Below are positions 18,918-27,611 of a DNA stretch of 64,000 nucleotides, in pieces; position 1 is the stretch's first letter, and each line of letters starts with the position of its first letter. The notes beneath the pieces are model-generated. The model was given only the letters and a program-made list of their open reading frames with translations, had not been told where the DNA came from and did not search any database. The stretch lies in contig NZ_BMLS01000001.1 of the NCBI RefSeq assembly GCF_014645355.1, positions 1,054,001 to 1,118,000 on the forward strand, read 5' to 3'. The position numbers and the translations under genes were made by a program. The stretch is from Bowmanella pacifica (GTDB lineage Bacteria > Pseudomonadota > Gammaproteobacteria > Enterobacterales > Alteromonadaceae).

Positions 18918-20402
18918 TCAGGGTGACCTTACATATTCGATGCTGCCGTTTTTTATCATCCTCTTGCCGTGCTCGATAGCCAAACGGATATCTCGACGCA
19001 AAGGCCCCAGTGCAGCGGTAAACTGATTCTCTTCCCTTTGATATAAGGGCCCCTCTAACGCTCCCCAGCGTAGCCAGACAACCTGTTGTTTCTCGAATAT
19101 CTCCATTGCTGGCCAGCCGTCGTTTGCCTGGTACTGCCCCACCCAAGTCGCCCATTCAGCGCTTACTCTGACTTGCCGAGAATAAGCAAGCAGTTTGGCA
19201 TTCTCTTGTTCTACACTTTGATGAAGACGCCCTTTCTCAACATCAAAGCGCTGCTGAGCTGCCCCAGGACTTACCGTAAGATTGTAAATATAGTTAGCAG
19301 CCACATGGGGCAGTAAGAAACCACGCTCTTCATTATACACACTCACCACTGCAAGCTTTTCTATCGGCAGAAAGGAGACATGTAAACTAATCCCAGCATA
19401 GCTACCAAAGCGCGTTAATATGGGCTTGTCATGATAGTCGGCAATGTCCCAGGCTAAACTGTAGCCGCGGCGCTGATAGGTAAAGTAATGCTTGTCCTGA
19501 ACTGTGGTTGCCTGATGCAAACTATCAAAAAAGTGAGCGCTATCAGAAAGGTGCTGGCTCTGCAGTAAATTGAACTGCAGCCACTTGGCCATATCTGCCA
19601 ATGTCGACACCACACCACCCGCTGCGTGTAGCCTTATATTATCTTTATACAGGCCTTTACGAGCTAATTGACCATCACTGTCCAGCTCCACGCTTGGTAA
19701 TATCCCCCCGGGCGGGTAATCACTCAAATTGGTGCTGGTATTGGTCATCCCAAGCGGGATAAAAATCTCCTCGCGCATTAACCTCTTCCAGGATTGTCCC
19801 GTTGCCTTTTCCATTGCCGCAGCCGCCAGAATGGGGCCAGTATTGGAGTAGCGGAATTTACCTGGGGCCGCGACAAGCATCTTGGAATTTAGCGCTGTGA
19901 TCAGCTCTGACTCATCTTGATAACCAAGATAAGCGGTTTTGAAGCTGTGTTGGGTACTGGTAAAACCTGCGGTATGGTTTAGAAGTTGCGCGATACTTAT
20001 CTCATCAACCGCCACACGCTTGTCCAGAATCAGGTCTGCCAGGTACTGACGCAGGGGTGCATTCAGCGAGAAACGCCCCTGCTCTTGTAACAACTGTGCC
20101 AGGGTACCGGTAAATGCCTTGGTATGTGATGCCAACAGAAATGGAGTAGAAATGCTTAAGCCATTGTCTTTCGGGCCAGCCCCGCGTTCATTGAGGCTGT
20201 AGGCGTAACGCAGGCCCTCGGTATCGATCACGGCAATCAGAAAGTCGCCCTTTAAACCATTGTCTGCATACAGCTTCTCTATTTGCTTTGGCAACTGACG
20301 CTCTATTCGCAGCAAAGTCTCTTTATCCAAAACGTCGGCATTGCCAACTTGCATCGACAAAGAAGTAAACACACTAAGTAGTACTTTAATAAGTAACTTC
20401 AT
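18918..20402 (-). CDS. Serine hydrolase (class C beta-lactamase-related family)
   Basis: A signal peptide (MKLLIKVLLSVFTSLSMQVGNA) is followed by a beta-lactamase/transpeptidase-like domain. It carries the SxxK motif in LLASHTKAFTG and a YSN motif in FRYSNTGP, the pair expected for class C-related hydrolases, esterases and DD-peptidases. A C-terminal domain of about 120 residues is not recognised. Total length is about 494 residues, probably periplasmic. It is the last gene of a same-strand run behind an ECF sigma factor and a small membrane protein, so it may be that system's output. ATG 20402 is preferred; ATG 20414 lies inside a perfect palindrome. Confidence 0.85.
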   Translation of the reverse strand: MKLLIKVLLSVFTSLSMQVGNADVLDKETLLRIERQLPKQIEKLYADNGLKGDFLIAVIDTEGLRYAYSLNERGAGPKDNGLSISTPFLLASHTKAFTGTLAQLLQEQGRFSLNAPLRQYLADLILDKRVAVDEISIAQLLNHTAGFTSTQHSFKTAYLGYQDESELITALNSKMLVAAPGKFRYSNTGPILAAAAMEKATGQSWKRLMREEIFIPLGMTNTSTNLSDYPPGGILPSVELDSDGQLARKGLYKDNIRLHAAGGVVSTLADMAKWLQFNLLQSQHLSDSAHFFDSLHQATTVQDKHYFTYQRRGYSLAWDIADYHDKPILTRFGSYAGISLHVSFLPIEKLAVVSVYNEERGFLLPHVAANYIYNLTVSPGAAQQRFDVEKGRLHQSVEQENAKLLAYSRQVRVSAEWATWVGQYQANDGWPAMEIFEKQQVVWLRWGALEGPLYQREENQFTAALGPLRRDIRLAIEHGKRMIKNGSIEYVRSP

Positions 20403-20411
20403 ATTAAGGCT

Positions 20412-20442
20412 CATGTTTCTAACTTAATTGATTAGAAACATG
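20412..20442. repeat. Perfect inverted repeat at the serine hydrolase start
   Basis: CATGTTTCTAA (20412-20422) and TTAGAAACATG (20432-20442) flank a 9-base loop. It lies between the putative anti-sigma gene and the hydrolase, 10 bases ahead of the preferred ATG. There is no T run, so an operator or a hairpin controlling translation is more likely than a terminator. Confidence 0.6.
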
Positions 20443-20467
20443 CGCCCCGGTTTTTAGATGCAAGTGG

Positions 20468-20767
20468 TCAGATTTTTTCTGATGGCAATAAGAACGCGCT
20501 GCATACCAAGGTAATTAATGTGGCGGTCAGCATATAGGGGGACTGTAGGACAAAGTCCTTCAACGGTACCCATATATTCTCGTCGGACAAGCATACCGTC
20601 ACTAAGATAACCAAAAGTGCGGATAAGCACGCAGTCACCATCATGACCTTGCGTGACTGCCGACGGTGTTTCACCTGACTAAGCACTGCATCGGTGAAGC
20701 CCTCGTCATTGGGTTGTTCAGAATAGGCCAGAAGCTGTTGAAGATCCCGTTCTGATGACTCTTTCAT
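20468..20767 (-). CDS. Small membrane protein, putative anti-sigma factor
   Basis: The 99-residue protein has a charged N-terminal half (MKESSERDLQQLLAYSEQ) and two hydrophobic helices (about 40-60 and 74-94). It overlaps the end of the sigma factor gene by four bases (ATGA). Its size, topology and place directly after an ECF sigma gene suggest a membrane anti-sigma factor with a cytoplasmic sigma-binding segment. No zinc-binding HxxxCxxC motif is present, so it is not a ZAS-type anti-sigma. The function rests mainly on context. Confidence 0.6.
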   Translation of the reverse strand: MKESSERDLQQLLAYSEQPNDEGFTDAVLSQVKHRRQSRKVMMVTACLSALLVILVTVCLSDENIWVPLKDFVLQSPYMLTATLITLVCSAFLLPSEKI

Positions 20768-21306
20768 GATACGCTCCGGGTAATCTGGTTTGCGTGTAAC
20801 CAGGTTTCTACTTTCTTTTTGCCACGATTGATGTTGGATTTCACCGTGCCCAATGGCAGTTGGGTAATTTCCATAATCTCCTGATGACTCATACCGGCAC
20901 TGTACGCCAGGGTAATACAGGTTCGCTCGGCTAGACCTAACCTGTTGATTAAACTCTCGACCAGCAGGTCTTTTTCGGCATTAGAAGCCACCATAGGCTC
21001 GATGATTGCGTCGGAATAAGGTACCTCATTGGCATAATGCGATTTTCGTTTCTCATTCAGGAAAGTGCGATAAGCGATGCTATGAAGCCAAGTGCCAAAA
21101 CTCGCTTCGGACCGATAGCTAGCAATCTTGTGGTACAACGTTGTAAACACTTCCTGAGCGAGGTCATCGGCTAACGCCTGATCTCCGGAAGTCAGGCGCC
21201 GTAAAAATTGCCGAATAGCCTGCTGATACCTACGCACCAATGTTGCAAATGCATGGTGATCGTCTGCTAGCACCACCCTGGCAATCAGGGTCTTATCATC
21301 GATCAT
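20764..21306 (-). CDS. ECF-type RNA polymerase sigma factor
   Basis: The 180-residue protein has only sigma regions 2 and 4. Region 2 includes FLRRLTSGDQALADDLAQEVF and FGTWLHSIAYRTFLNEKRK. Region 4 includes YSAGMSHQEIMEITQLPLG followed by TVKSNINRGKKK, a normal helix-turn-helix. It would direct transcription of an unknown regulon, possibly including the serine hydrolase downstream. It starts at the last base of the preceding gene and overlaps the next, so the three are translationally coupled. Confidence 0.93.
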   Translation of the reverse strand: MIDDKTLIARVVLADDHHAFATLVRRYQQAIRQFLRRLTSGDQALADDLAQEVFTTLYHKIASYRSEASFGTWLHSIAYRTFLNEKRKSHYANEVPYSDAIIEPMVASNAEKDLLVESLINRLGLAERTCITLAYSAGMSHQEIMEITQLPLGTVKSNINRGKKKVETWLHANQITRSVS

Positions 21307-21644
21307 TAGTTAATGCGTGCTGCAATGCAAAAGGCCAATCCGGTAAATAAAGGAAACACACCAAACACCATACCCAGGGAAGCATTATTCACTACCGCAC
21401 CGGCGGCCAGACAGGCAAGACCTAAGGCTATTAGTATCAGACCTTTACGCAAGTCTGTTTTCCAACCACTGGGGGTCGCCCCCATCTGTTGCAGCAATTC
21501 CACCGATAATTGTCCACCATTGCTCAAATGCTGCTGTAAGGTTTGATGAACCTGACCTTTATGCCGCGCAGAGAGTACTAAATTGGTCAATACAACAGCG
21601 GCAATACAAATCATCCCGGTAATAGGGATCCACAAATCTGACAT
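21306..21644 (-). CDS. DUF6249-like membrane protein
   Basis: The 112-residue protein has an N-terminal helix (about 6-26), a short soluble segment with LSVELLQQMG, then two helices (about 67-85 and 89-109). It resembles DUF6249-type membrane proteins often found with ECF sigma genes. A strong GGAG ribosome-binding site precedes the ATG. It is the first gene of the sigma operon. It may sense membrane state or modulate the anti-sigma; no function is known. Confidence 0.7.
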   Translation of the reverse strand: MSDLWIPITGMICIAAVVLTNLVLSARHKGQVHQTLQQHLSNGGQLSVELLQQMGATPSGWKTDLRKGLILIALGLACLAAGAVVNNASLGMVFGVFPLFTGLAFCIAARIN

Positions 21645-21683
21645 AACTTCTCCTCACGCTTCAAATACCGGCAAAGCTCTCTA

Positions 21684-21712
21684 ATAACATACATGCCCCT
21701 GGTCCATGACAA
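21684..21712 (-). promoter_or_regulatory. Sigma-70-like promoter of the ECF operon
   Basis: On the minus strand TTGTCA (21712-21707) and TGTTAT (21689-21684) are separated by 17 bases, about 40 bases before the first start codon. No GGAAC-type ECF autoregulatory -35 was noticed. Confidence 0.45.
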
Positions 21713-21780
21713 ATAGAGAATACTCAGACTCTGCTTGCTGCGGACCGGTTAAATGCTAATCCACAGTAACCATATATTGA

Positions 21781-22083
21781 TTAGACACACACCTGGGGTG
21801 ATTTGGATGCAAGAAAAAACGCAATCTGCACTATGGTATTGAGCCAGTGAATCAAATGGCCATGCGGGCGGTGCGCCAAGAAGTGAATATGGTCAGGCAG
21901 TCGGACTGGCTTGGCTAGAGAACGACCCCAAAGCAGCATCAGCCCCTTCGGACGGTAAGATGCCAATCGCAATATCAAAAAATAGGATGTGTTAATTTGT
22001 GGGGTTGGTGATGTGTCATGTATGGTCAGCGTGGTGACCGGACTGTGGGCGTTAGCCAATTCAGCAGTCCACGCCATCCACAC
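21781..22083 (-). pseudogene. Possible degraded REP-associated/IS200-like transposase remnant
   Basis: In the 477-base gap between the ECF operon and mesD, a 100-codon minus-strand frame contains LPDHIHFLAHRP followed by LIHWLNTIVQ. This resembles the HUH catalytic segment of Y1/RAYT transposases (consensus like MPNHVHLL). The rest of the frame has no recognised similarity, there is no good ribosome-binding site, and a downstream catalytic Tyr is not identifiable. If real, it is a fragment. The remainder of the gap (21,645-22,121) shows no other gene. Confidence 0.25.
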
Positions 22084-22121
22084 TGAATACCCCTCCCTGG
22101 GTAATGATTCGCGCGGCGTTT

Positions 22122-23150
22122 CTAGCCTAAAAGCTCCTTACGGACGATATCAGCGCCGGCACTTAATGCCTGCAACTTGCCTCTTGCCACAGTGCGCGGC
22201 AACGGAGCCATACCACAGTTAGTACAGGGATAGAGCTTGTCTGCATCAACAAACTGCAGCGCCTTGCGCAGCGTATTGGCCACCTCCTCTGCGCTTTCGA
22301 TAACATCGCTTGCCACATCAATGGCGCCGACCATTACCTTTTTACCGCGAATAAGTTCCAGCAGATCCATAGGAACCCGTGAGTTATGGCACTCTAACGA
22401 GATAATATCGATCTTGGATTTTTGCAACTTAGGGAAGGCTTCTTCATATTGGCGCCACTCTGAGCCTAGTGTCTTCTTCCAATCCGTGTTGGCTTTAATG
22501 CCATAGCCATAACAAATATGCACCGCGGTTTCACATTTAAGCCCTTCAATGGCGCGTTCCAGTGTGGCAATGCCCCAGTCATTAACCTCATCAAAGAACA
22601 CATTAAATGCCGGCTCATCAAACTGGATAATATCCACACCCGCCGCTTCTAATTCTTTGGCTTCCTGATTCAAGATTTTGGCAAATTCCCAGGCCAGTTT
22701 CTCGCGACTTTGATAGTGGTCATCATACAGCGTATCGATCATAGTCATAGGACCAGGCAACGCCCATTTAATAGGTTGCTTGGTTTGCTGGCGTAAAAAT
22801 CTGGCATCTTCAACAAAAACAGACTTTGGCCGGGATACCGGGCCTACTACGGTCGGCACACTGGCATCATAGCGGTCACGGATTTTGACGGTTTTACGAT
22901 TCTCAAAATCAACACCGCTTAAGTGCTCAATAAAGGTCGTCACAAAGTGTTGGCGGGTTTGCTCACCATCACTGACAATATCAATTCCTGCCTGCAGTTG
23001 TTCTTGCAACGCAATACGTAAGGCATCCTGTTTGCCATCAAGCAGTTCCTCACCCTGTAATTTCCAAGGTGACCAAAGTGTTTCAGGTTGAGCGAGCCAG
23101 GACGGTTTTGGCAGACTACCTGCGGTTGACGTGGGTAATAATTTTTTCAT
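22122..23150 (-). CDS. mesD: Core methionine synthase MesD (MetE C-terminal-domain family)
   Basis: The 342-residue protein corresponds only to the catalytic C-terminal domain of MetE. Candidate zinc ligands are the His and Cys of HICYG, Glu in ISLECHNS and Cys in YPCTNCGMAP. It lacks the N-terminal MetE half that binds polyglutamyl folate. Such core enzymes paired with DUF1852 are the MesD type, described as making methionine with methyl-THF in an oxygen- and MesX-dependent way. The DUF1852 gene is immediately upstream, 26 bases away, and a MetR-like regulator is divergent. This makes the assignment strong. Confidence 0.88.
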   Translation of the reverse strand: MKKLLPTSTAGSLPKPSWLAQPETLWSPWKLQGEELLDGKQDALRIALQEQLQAGIDIVSDGEQTRQHFVTTFIEHLSGVDFENRKTVKIRDRYDASVPTVVGPVSRPKSVFVEDARFLRQQTKQPIKWALPGPMTMIDTLYDDHYQSREKLAWEFAKILNQEAKELEAAGVDIIQFDEPAFNVFFDEVNDWGIATLERAIEGLKCETAVHICYGYGIKANTDWKKTLGSEWRQYEEAFPKLQKSKIDIISLECHNSRVPMDLLELIRGKKVMVGAIDVASDVIESAEEVANTLRKALQFVDADKLYPCTNCGMAPLPRTVARGKLQALSAGADIVRKELLG

Positions 23151-23176
23151 AATAACGGCTGTTCCACAGTAGTGAG

Positions 23177-24160
23177 TTAAAGTGCGTAATTAGCAGACCA
23201 TTGCTCAAGAATGGTTTTGTATGGTTTGATGAAATACTCTTCGGTAAATTTCCCCTGCTTAATCGCTAACTTACTGCGCTCTTCCCGGTCATAAACAATT
23301 TGTGTTATTGAATGATCGGAATTCTTCAGGTTCGGTTGGTAACACTTTCCGGCAACCGCATTCGCATTATAAATTTCAGGTCGGTAGATTTTCTGAAAGG
23401 TTTCCATGGTGCTGATGGTGCTTATCAGCTCTAGATTGCTGTAATCATTAAGTAAGTCACCAAAGAAATAGAACGCCAAAGGGGCAACACTATTGGGCGG
23501 CATAAAGTAGCGAACCTGCAAACCCATCTTTTTGAAATATTGCTCGGTCAACGAGGACTCATTGGGCTGATATTCAAAGCCCAATACCGGATGCTGATTT
23601 TCAGTACGGTGATACGTTTTGTTATCTGACACACTTAAGCAAATAACAGGTGATTTTTTGAAATTCTGCCTGTAGGCGCCTGAATTAATAAAACACTTAA
23701 AGAGTTTTCCATGCAGCTCACCAAAATTATCGGGAATGCTAAAGGAGGCTTGTTCTTTATTATGCTCAAGCAGCAATACGCTAAAGTCGTAGTCACGCAC
23801 ATAAGACGAAAAATTATTCCCGACTATGCCTTCAATACGTTCATTGGTTTTGTGATCAATAATGTTGGTTTTCAAGACTTCGATAGACGGGAAGGTCTGA
23901 CCGCCACCGTTAATATCCATATGCACAGAAACGATTTCCAGCTCAACAGAATAACGATCGCCTTTAGGGTTGTCCCAATGCGCCAGGGCATTAAAGCGGT
24001 TATCAATCATATTTAAGGCATTACGCAAATTCTGCTGACGGCTTTCACCTCTGGCCAAATTAGCAAAGTTAGTCGTAAGACGCGTATTGTCTGACGGGTG
24101 ATAATTCTCGTCGAGACCAATGCTCTTAATAGTGAATGTAAAGTCATTATTCATTGTCAT
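23177..24160 (-). CDS. mesX: DUF1852 protein MesX, partner of MesD
   Basis: The 327-residue protein belongs to DUF1852, known as MesX because MesD enzymes need it for methionine synthesis. Its biochemical role is not settled. The N-terminus reads FTFTIKSIGLDENYHPSD, and a later segment contains GQTFPSIEVLKTNIIDHKTN. No signal peptide or membrane helix is visible. It precedes mesD by 26 bases in the same direction. ATG 24160 is used; a second ATG two codons later is equally possible. Base composition is more AT-rich than that of its neighbours. Confidence 0.88.
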   Translation of the reverse strand: MTMNNDFTFTIKSIGLDENYHPSDNTRLTTNFANLARGESRQQNLRNALNMIDNRFNALAHWDNPKGDRYSVELEIVSVHMDINGGGQTFPSIEVLKTNIIDHKTNERIEGIVGNNFSSYVRDYDFSVLLLEHNKEQASFSIPDNFGELHGKLFKCFINSGAYRQNFKKSPVICLSVSDNKTYHRTENQHPVLGFEYQPNESSLTEQYFKKMGLQVRYFMPPNSVAPLAFYFFGDLLNDYSNLELISTISTMETFQKIYRPEIYNANAVAGKCYQPNLKNSDHSITQIVYDREERSKLAIKQGKFTEEYFIKPYKTILEQWSANYAL

Positions 24161-24285
24161 CTGGTATCCAATTTTCTGCGCTAAAGCCTGAAGTTATTCC
24201 TTACTCTTTGGTGTTTTCACCTACCAGCCCGACTACAAATTAACGGTAATCTTTTATAGAGCGAAGAGTAGAAGGTACTTTATAC

Positions 24286-24322
24286 TTGCAACCTATCATG
24301 AATAAAAATGATATTATCTCAT
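24286..24322 (+). promoter_or_regulatory. Promoter and possible LysR-type operator of the metR-like gene
   Basis: TTGCAA (24286-24291) and TGATAT (24309-24314) are 17 bases apart. The -10 region is part of ATGATATTATCTCAT, an imperfect dyad with ATGA/TCAT ends. The region lies before the preferred start at 24368 and could give autoregulation. An exact E. coli MetR box (TGAA-N5-TTCA) was not found. Confidence 0.4.
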
Positions 24323-24367
24323 CATCCTATGAGCATTGATCATGCTTTCTTGTTGCGGGTGCACATT

Positions 24368-25252
24368 ATGTTGGAACGTATTCACTTGGCTATCCTGTCG
24401 GCCATAGAAGAACAAGGCACCCTGACCCAGGCGGCCGAAACCTTGAACTTAACGCAGTCAGCGCTAAGTCACAGTATTAAAAAATTAGAGGGGCAGATTG
24501 GCACGCCCATTTGGGAAAAGCAGGGACGCAGCCTGCGCCTTACCTCAGCCGGTAGGCGCATACATGCACTCTCACGCAGACTGCTACCGCAATTTGAACA
24601 TACCGAGCTATTGCTTAAACAGATTGCCAAAGGTGAAATGGGCTCCCTGCGTATAGGTATGGAGTGTCACCCTTGCTATCAATGGTTGCTTAAAGTGGTG
24701 GCGCCTTTCCTGGAACAATGGCCAGCCGTGGATGTTGACGTTAGGCAGGAATTTCAGTTTGGTGGTTTGCGGGCGCTATTTGATTATGAGATCGATATGC
24801 TGGTTACCCCCGACCCGTTATTTAAGCCCGAGCTGGAATATTTCCCGGTATTTGGTTACGAACATCGTTTGGTGGTTGCTAAATCCCACCCATTAGCAGA
24901 GCAACAATGGGTCAGCCCTCAGCAACTCAGTAATGAGGTACTGTTTACTTATCCGGTTGAACCTGAGCGCTTAGATATTTTTAGTCAGTTTCTTAACCCG
25001 GCTAAATGTAGCGTGCGCCAACATAAAGTTATAGAAACCACTGAGATCATGCTGCAAATGGTGGCCAGTGGTCGGGGCATTTGCGCCTTACCCGGCTGGC
25101 TGGTACAGGAATACGAGTCAAGCTTACCCATTACCAGCCTGCGCATTGGTAAGCAGGGGATTCAAAAAGACATCTATTTAGGAATACGCAAGGGAGATGA
25201 GCAGATTCCCTATGTGAGTGAATTTATTAACCTGGCAAAGAAAACGTCGTAA
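24368..25252 (+). CDS. metR: LysR-family regulator, MetR-like
   Basis: The 294-residue regulator has an N-terminal winged helix-turn-helix (AILSAIEEQGTLTQAAETL then TQSALSHSIKKLE) and a C-terminal periplasmic-binding-protein-like effector domain. The TQSALSH segment is also found in MetR, which uses homocysteine as co-effector. Divergence from mesX-mesD supports control of methionine synthesis. I prefer ATG 24368, which aligns with the MetR N-terminus; earlier in-frame ATGs at 24308 and 24329 fall in the promoter region. Confidence 0.82.
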   Translation: MLERIHLAILSAIEEQGTLTQAAETLNLTQSALSHSIKKLEGQIGTPIWEKQGRSLRLTSAGRRIHALSRRLLPQFEHTELLLKQIAKGEMGSLRIGMECHPCYQWLLKVVAPFLEQWPAVDVDVRQEFQFGGLRALFDYEIDMLVTPDPLFKPELEYFPVFGYEHRLVVAKSHPLAEQQWVSPQQLSNEVLFTYPVEPERLDIFSQFLNPAKCSVRQHKVIETTEIMLQMVASGRGICALPGWLVQEYESSLPITSLRIGKQGIQKDIYLGIRKGDEQIPYVSEFINLAKKTS

Positions 25253-25286
25253 AAACACAACGCGGGGCAAGACTGCGGGGCGGAAA

Positions 25287-25796
25287 TCAGCGCTCAGCGA
25301 TACGCTGGTAAAGTACCAACGGCTCTGTCGCCCCCTCGTGCTCGTAAGGCCCCACCAACCTAAAACCTGCACTTTCCAACACCTTGATAGAAGCCTGATT
25401 GGTTGACAGGCAAAATGCCATCAAGGTTGAATGGCCTTGCTGCTGGGCATAAGCGACAACCGCTTTGACCGCCTCTTTAGCATACCCTGTCCCGCGAGCC
25501 TGCGGCAAAAAGGCATATCCCACATCCGGGTGTTCCAGGTTATCCCGCTTCAACAAACCGCACAAACCCAGTGGTAAACCACTTTCCCGTGCACAAACCT
25601 TGAGCATGCAATAGCCATGACGTTGATAGGTGGCGAGCGGACCATTGTGGATATAGTCTCGAGCATCATCCAGATTACGCACCCCTTTATCGCCGATATA
25701 TTTCAGCCAATCCGGGTCATTCAATAAGGCCAGAATAAAAGCGCTGTCCTGGTCATCCAGCAAACTTAGCTTCAAACGTTGGGTTAATATTTGCAT
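25287..25796 (-). CDS. GNAT family N-acetyltransferase
   Basis: The 169-residue protein starts ILTQRLKLSLLD and has a GNAT acetyl-CoA site around LPQARGTGYAKEAVKAV (Q/RxxGxG/A), followed by STNQASIKVLESAGF. This places it in the RimJ/RimL-like branch that acetylates protein N-termini or small amines. The substrate is unknown. It converges with the metR gene, and the SIMPL-domain gene lies 36 bases upstream on the same strand. Confidence 0.88.
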   Translation of the reverse strand: MQILTQRLKLSLLDDQDSAFILALLNDPDWLKYIGDKGVRNLDDARDYIHNGPLATYQRHGYCMLKVCARESGLPLGLCGLLKRDNLEHPDVGYAFLPQARGTGYAKEAVKAVVAYAQQQGHSTLMAFCLSTNQASIKVLESAGFRLVGPYEHEGATEPLVLYQRIAER

Positions 25797-25832
25797 CAGG
25801 TGGTTTCATCGGGGAGATAGCTCCCCATCTTG

Positions 25833-26543
25833 TCAGTCCGACAAATAATACTCAATAGTGGAGACAACCCGGATAGTCTTGATATGCGGGTTATTTTTAT
25901 CCCGGTTCTCAATACTAAACTGGCCCTGTGAGGCGCGACGTATTTTGCCCACCTGGCTTTGCGAGTCTTTGGCAAACTTTTCCGCCACCGCTCTGGCGTT
26001 GGTGGTGGCTTCCTGCACCATGGCTGGTTTTAGTTCATTGAGGCCGGTGAATTGATATTCGGTCATATGCTCATAGTTGTTGGCGCTGAACACCAGGCCT
26101 TGCTTGCCTAACTCGACAATATCCTGCATAGCATCTCGCACCAGTTCGATCTGCGGTGAATAGACAGTCACCACCTGCGTGGCCAGAAAACGAAACTCGG
26201 CTTTTTCACCGCCCCCCCATTGCTGGGCGGATTTATCCGTAACGGACGGCGCATTGATACTTACCGCATTTTCATCAATGCCCTTGAGAGTAAGATAAGC
26301 ACGAATCTTCTCCACGTTCTTTTCCATATCCAGATAGAGCTGTTCCAAATCATTACTGGCCTCGGTAAAAGCGATGGGCCAGATAACCACATCCGCCAGC
26401 ACTTCTCTTTCCGACAGCCCTTTGACCGTCACGGTTCGCTCATATTCTTTCACCTGAATAGCCGCATTGGCCAACAGATAACCTAACAGCACTAAACCTA
26501 AGAAAACCCCTAACGCCAGCAGGCTGTTTTGTTGTTTTTCCAT
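25833..26543 (-). CDS. SIMPL domain (DUF541) protein
   Basis: The 236-residue protein has one N-terminal membrane anchor (about 8-30) and a periplasmic SIMPL/DUF541 domain beginning YERTVTVKGLSEREVLADV. Family features include a long helix with an Ala-rich segment (ATTNARAVAEKFAKDS) and the terminal strand VSTIEYYL. Homologues include E. coli YggE, linked to oxidative stress but with no defined activity. It is probably transcribed with the downstream GNAT gene. Confidence 0.87.
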   Translation of the reverse strand: MEKQQNSLLALGVFLGLVLLGYLLANAAIQVKEYERTVTVKGLSEREVLADVVIWPIAFTEASNDLEQLYLDMEKNVEKIRAYLTLKGIDENAVSINAPSVTDKSAQQWGGGEKAEFRFLATQVVTVYSPQIELVRDAMQDIVELGKQGLVFSANNYEHMTEYQFTGLNELKPAMVQEATTNARAVAEKFAKDSQSQVGKIRRASQGQFSIENRDKNNPHIKTIRVVSTIEYYLSD

Positions 26544-26641
26544 CTCATATCCCTCTAATGTGTAGACTTCTATCCAAGCCTAATAGCAAATTCTGGCAAT
26601 ACTATGGCAACAATAAGATGAATCGGGTATGACTGTTGTAG

Positions 26642-27325
26642 TCAGTCTTCAATAAAACCGAACAGCCGCTTACTCCAATCCTCAACATAACCTTGTTCCA
26701 AGCGCTGCCGAGCTTTGCTTTTCCAGCTCTCTGACAACACATCACAAGCCACCAGTTGTTTCAGAAACTGCGGATTTAACGGATGATTAAAAAACTGCCA
26801 GGCCACCATACGCACAGTTAACTCAGGCCAGGGGCGCGTAAGCAAACTAACCTTATCTCCAGGGGCCACCCAACCAGGCTCCAACACACGCAGCAAATAG
26901 CCTGCCTTACCGGTAAGCTGTAACTGCAAGGCTAAATCTGGCACCCCAAACCGCAGATTGAGTTTAAAGCAGGGAGAGCGAGGCTGGCTTATCTGCACTT
27001 TCGCCTGACCAAGCTGAAACACATCGCCAATACAGACCTGCTCTTCAGCCATACCTGACAAACTGATATTTTCACCAAAAGCGCCGGGAACAAAATCAGG
27101 GTGATCGGGATATTGCTCTTGCCAGTAACTATAGTGTTCCAACGGATAAATATGCACGGCCCTATCCGGGCCACCGTGGTGCTTAGGATCGGCCTGCTCA
27201 TCTGTTGAAAAACCATTCTCGCTGAGCAACAAAGGCTCTTCTTGCCGTTGTTTGCAAATAGCGCTGTGCACATTTTTAGTCAGCTTGTCTGCTTTACCCA
27301 CAAATAGGTCTACTGTTGCGCTCAT
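26642..27325 (-). CDS. MOSC domain-containing protein (YiiM-like)
   Basis: The 227-residue protein contains a MOSC domain with KHHGGPDRAVHIYP, FGENIS and QPRSPCFKLN. The conserved Cys in the last motif is the proposed molybdenum cofactor sulfur ligand. A C-terminal 3-alpha domain follows. YiiM-type proteins reduce N-hydroxylated base analogues and give resistance to 6-hydroxylaminopurine. ATG 27325 is chosen because AGGGGGG lies close upstream; an in-frame extension to 27358 lacks family similarity. Confidence 0.85.
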   Translation of the reverse strand: MSATVDLFVGKADKLTKNVHSAICKQRQEEPLLLSENGFSTDEQADPKHHGGPDRAVHIYPLEHYSYWQEQYPDHPDFVPGAFGENISLSGMAEEQVCIGDVFQLGQAKVQISQPRSPCFKLNLRFGVPDLALQLQLTGKAGYLLRVLEPGWVAPGDKVSLLTRPWPELTVRMVAWQFFNHPLNPQFLKQLVACDVLSESWKSKARQRLEQGYVEDWSKRLFGFIED

Positions 27326-27611
27326 TGTCCCCCCTAGCCTCATACTTCCTTTATCCAACTGACAACCTGAGTGCCATGGCTGCAGAGTATTCTACACATT
27401 CCGGCTTAACTGATAAGAGCAACAAGGGGGGCAATCGAAAATACAATTTTTAACTTCTTGCTGCGTTACACTCTAATACACTATGGACTTAATGGCTTCG
27501 TTGCTGAGCCTGTCTGTATTGCTGGGGAAAAGCCAATCTAGAACGTACCCTAAGCTATCTATTCACTGCTAGTGTAAACTCGCTAGATATTAGATTATTG
27601 AGGTCCACATT

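Noticed and set aside
24161-24367. SAM riboswitch or exact MetR box upstream of mesX
   Set aside because: No conserved riboswitch stems were recognised. The only TGAA-N5 sequence has two mismatches in its second half.
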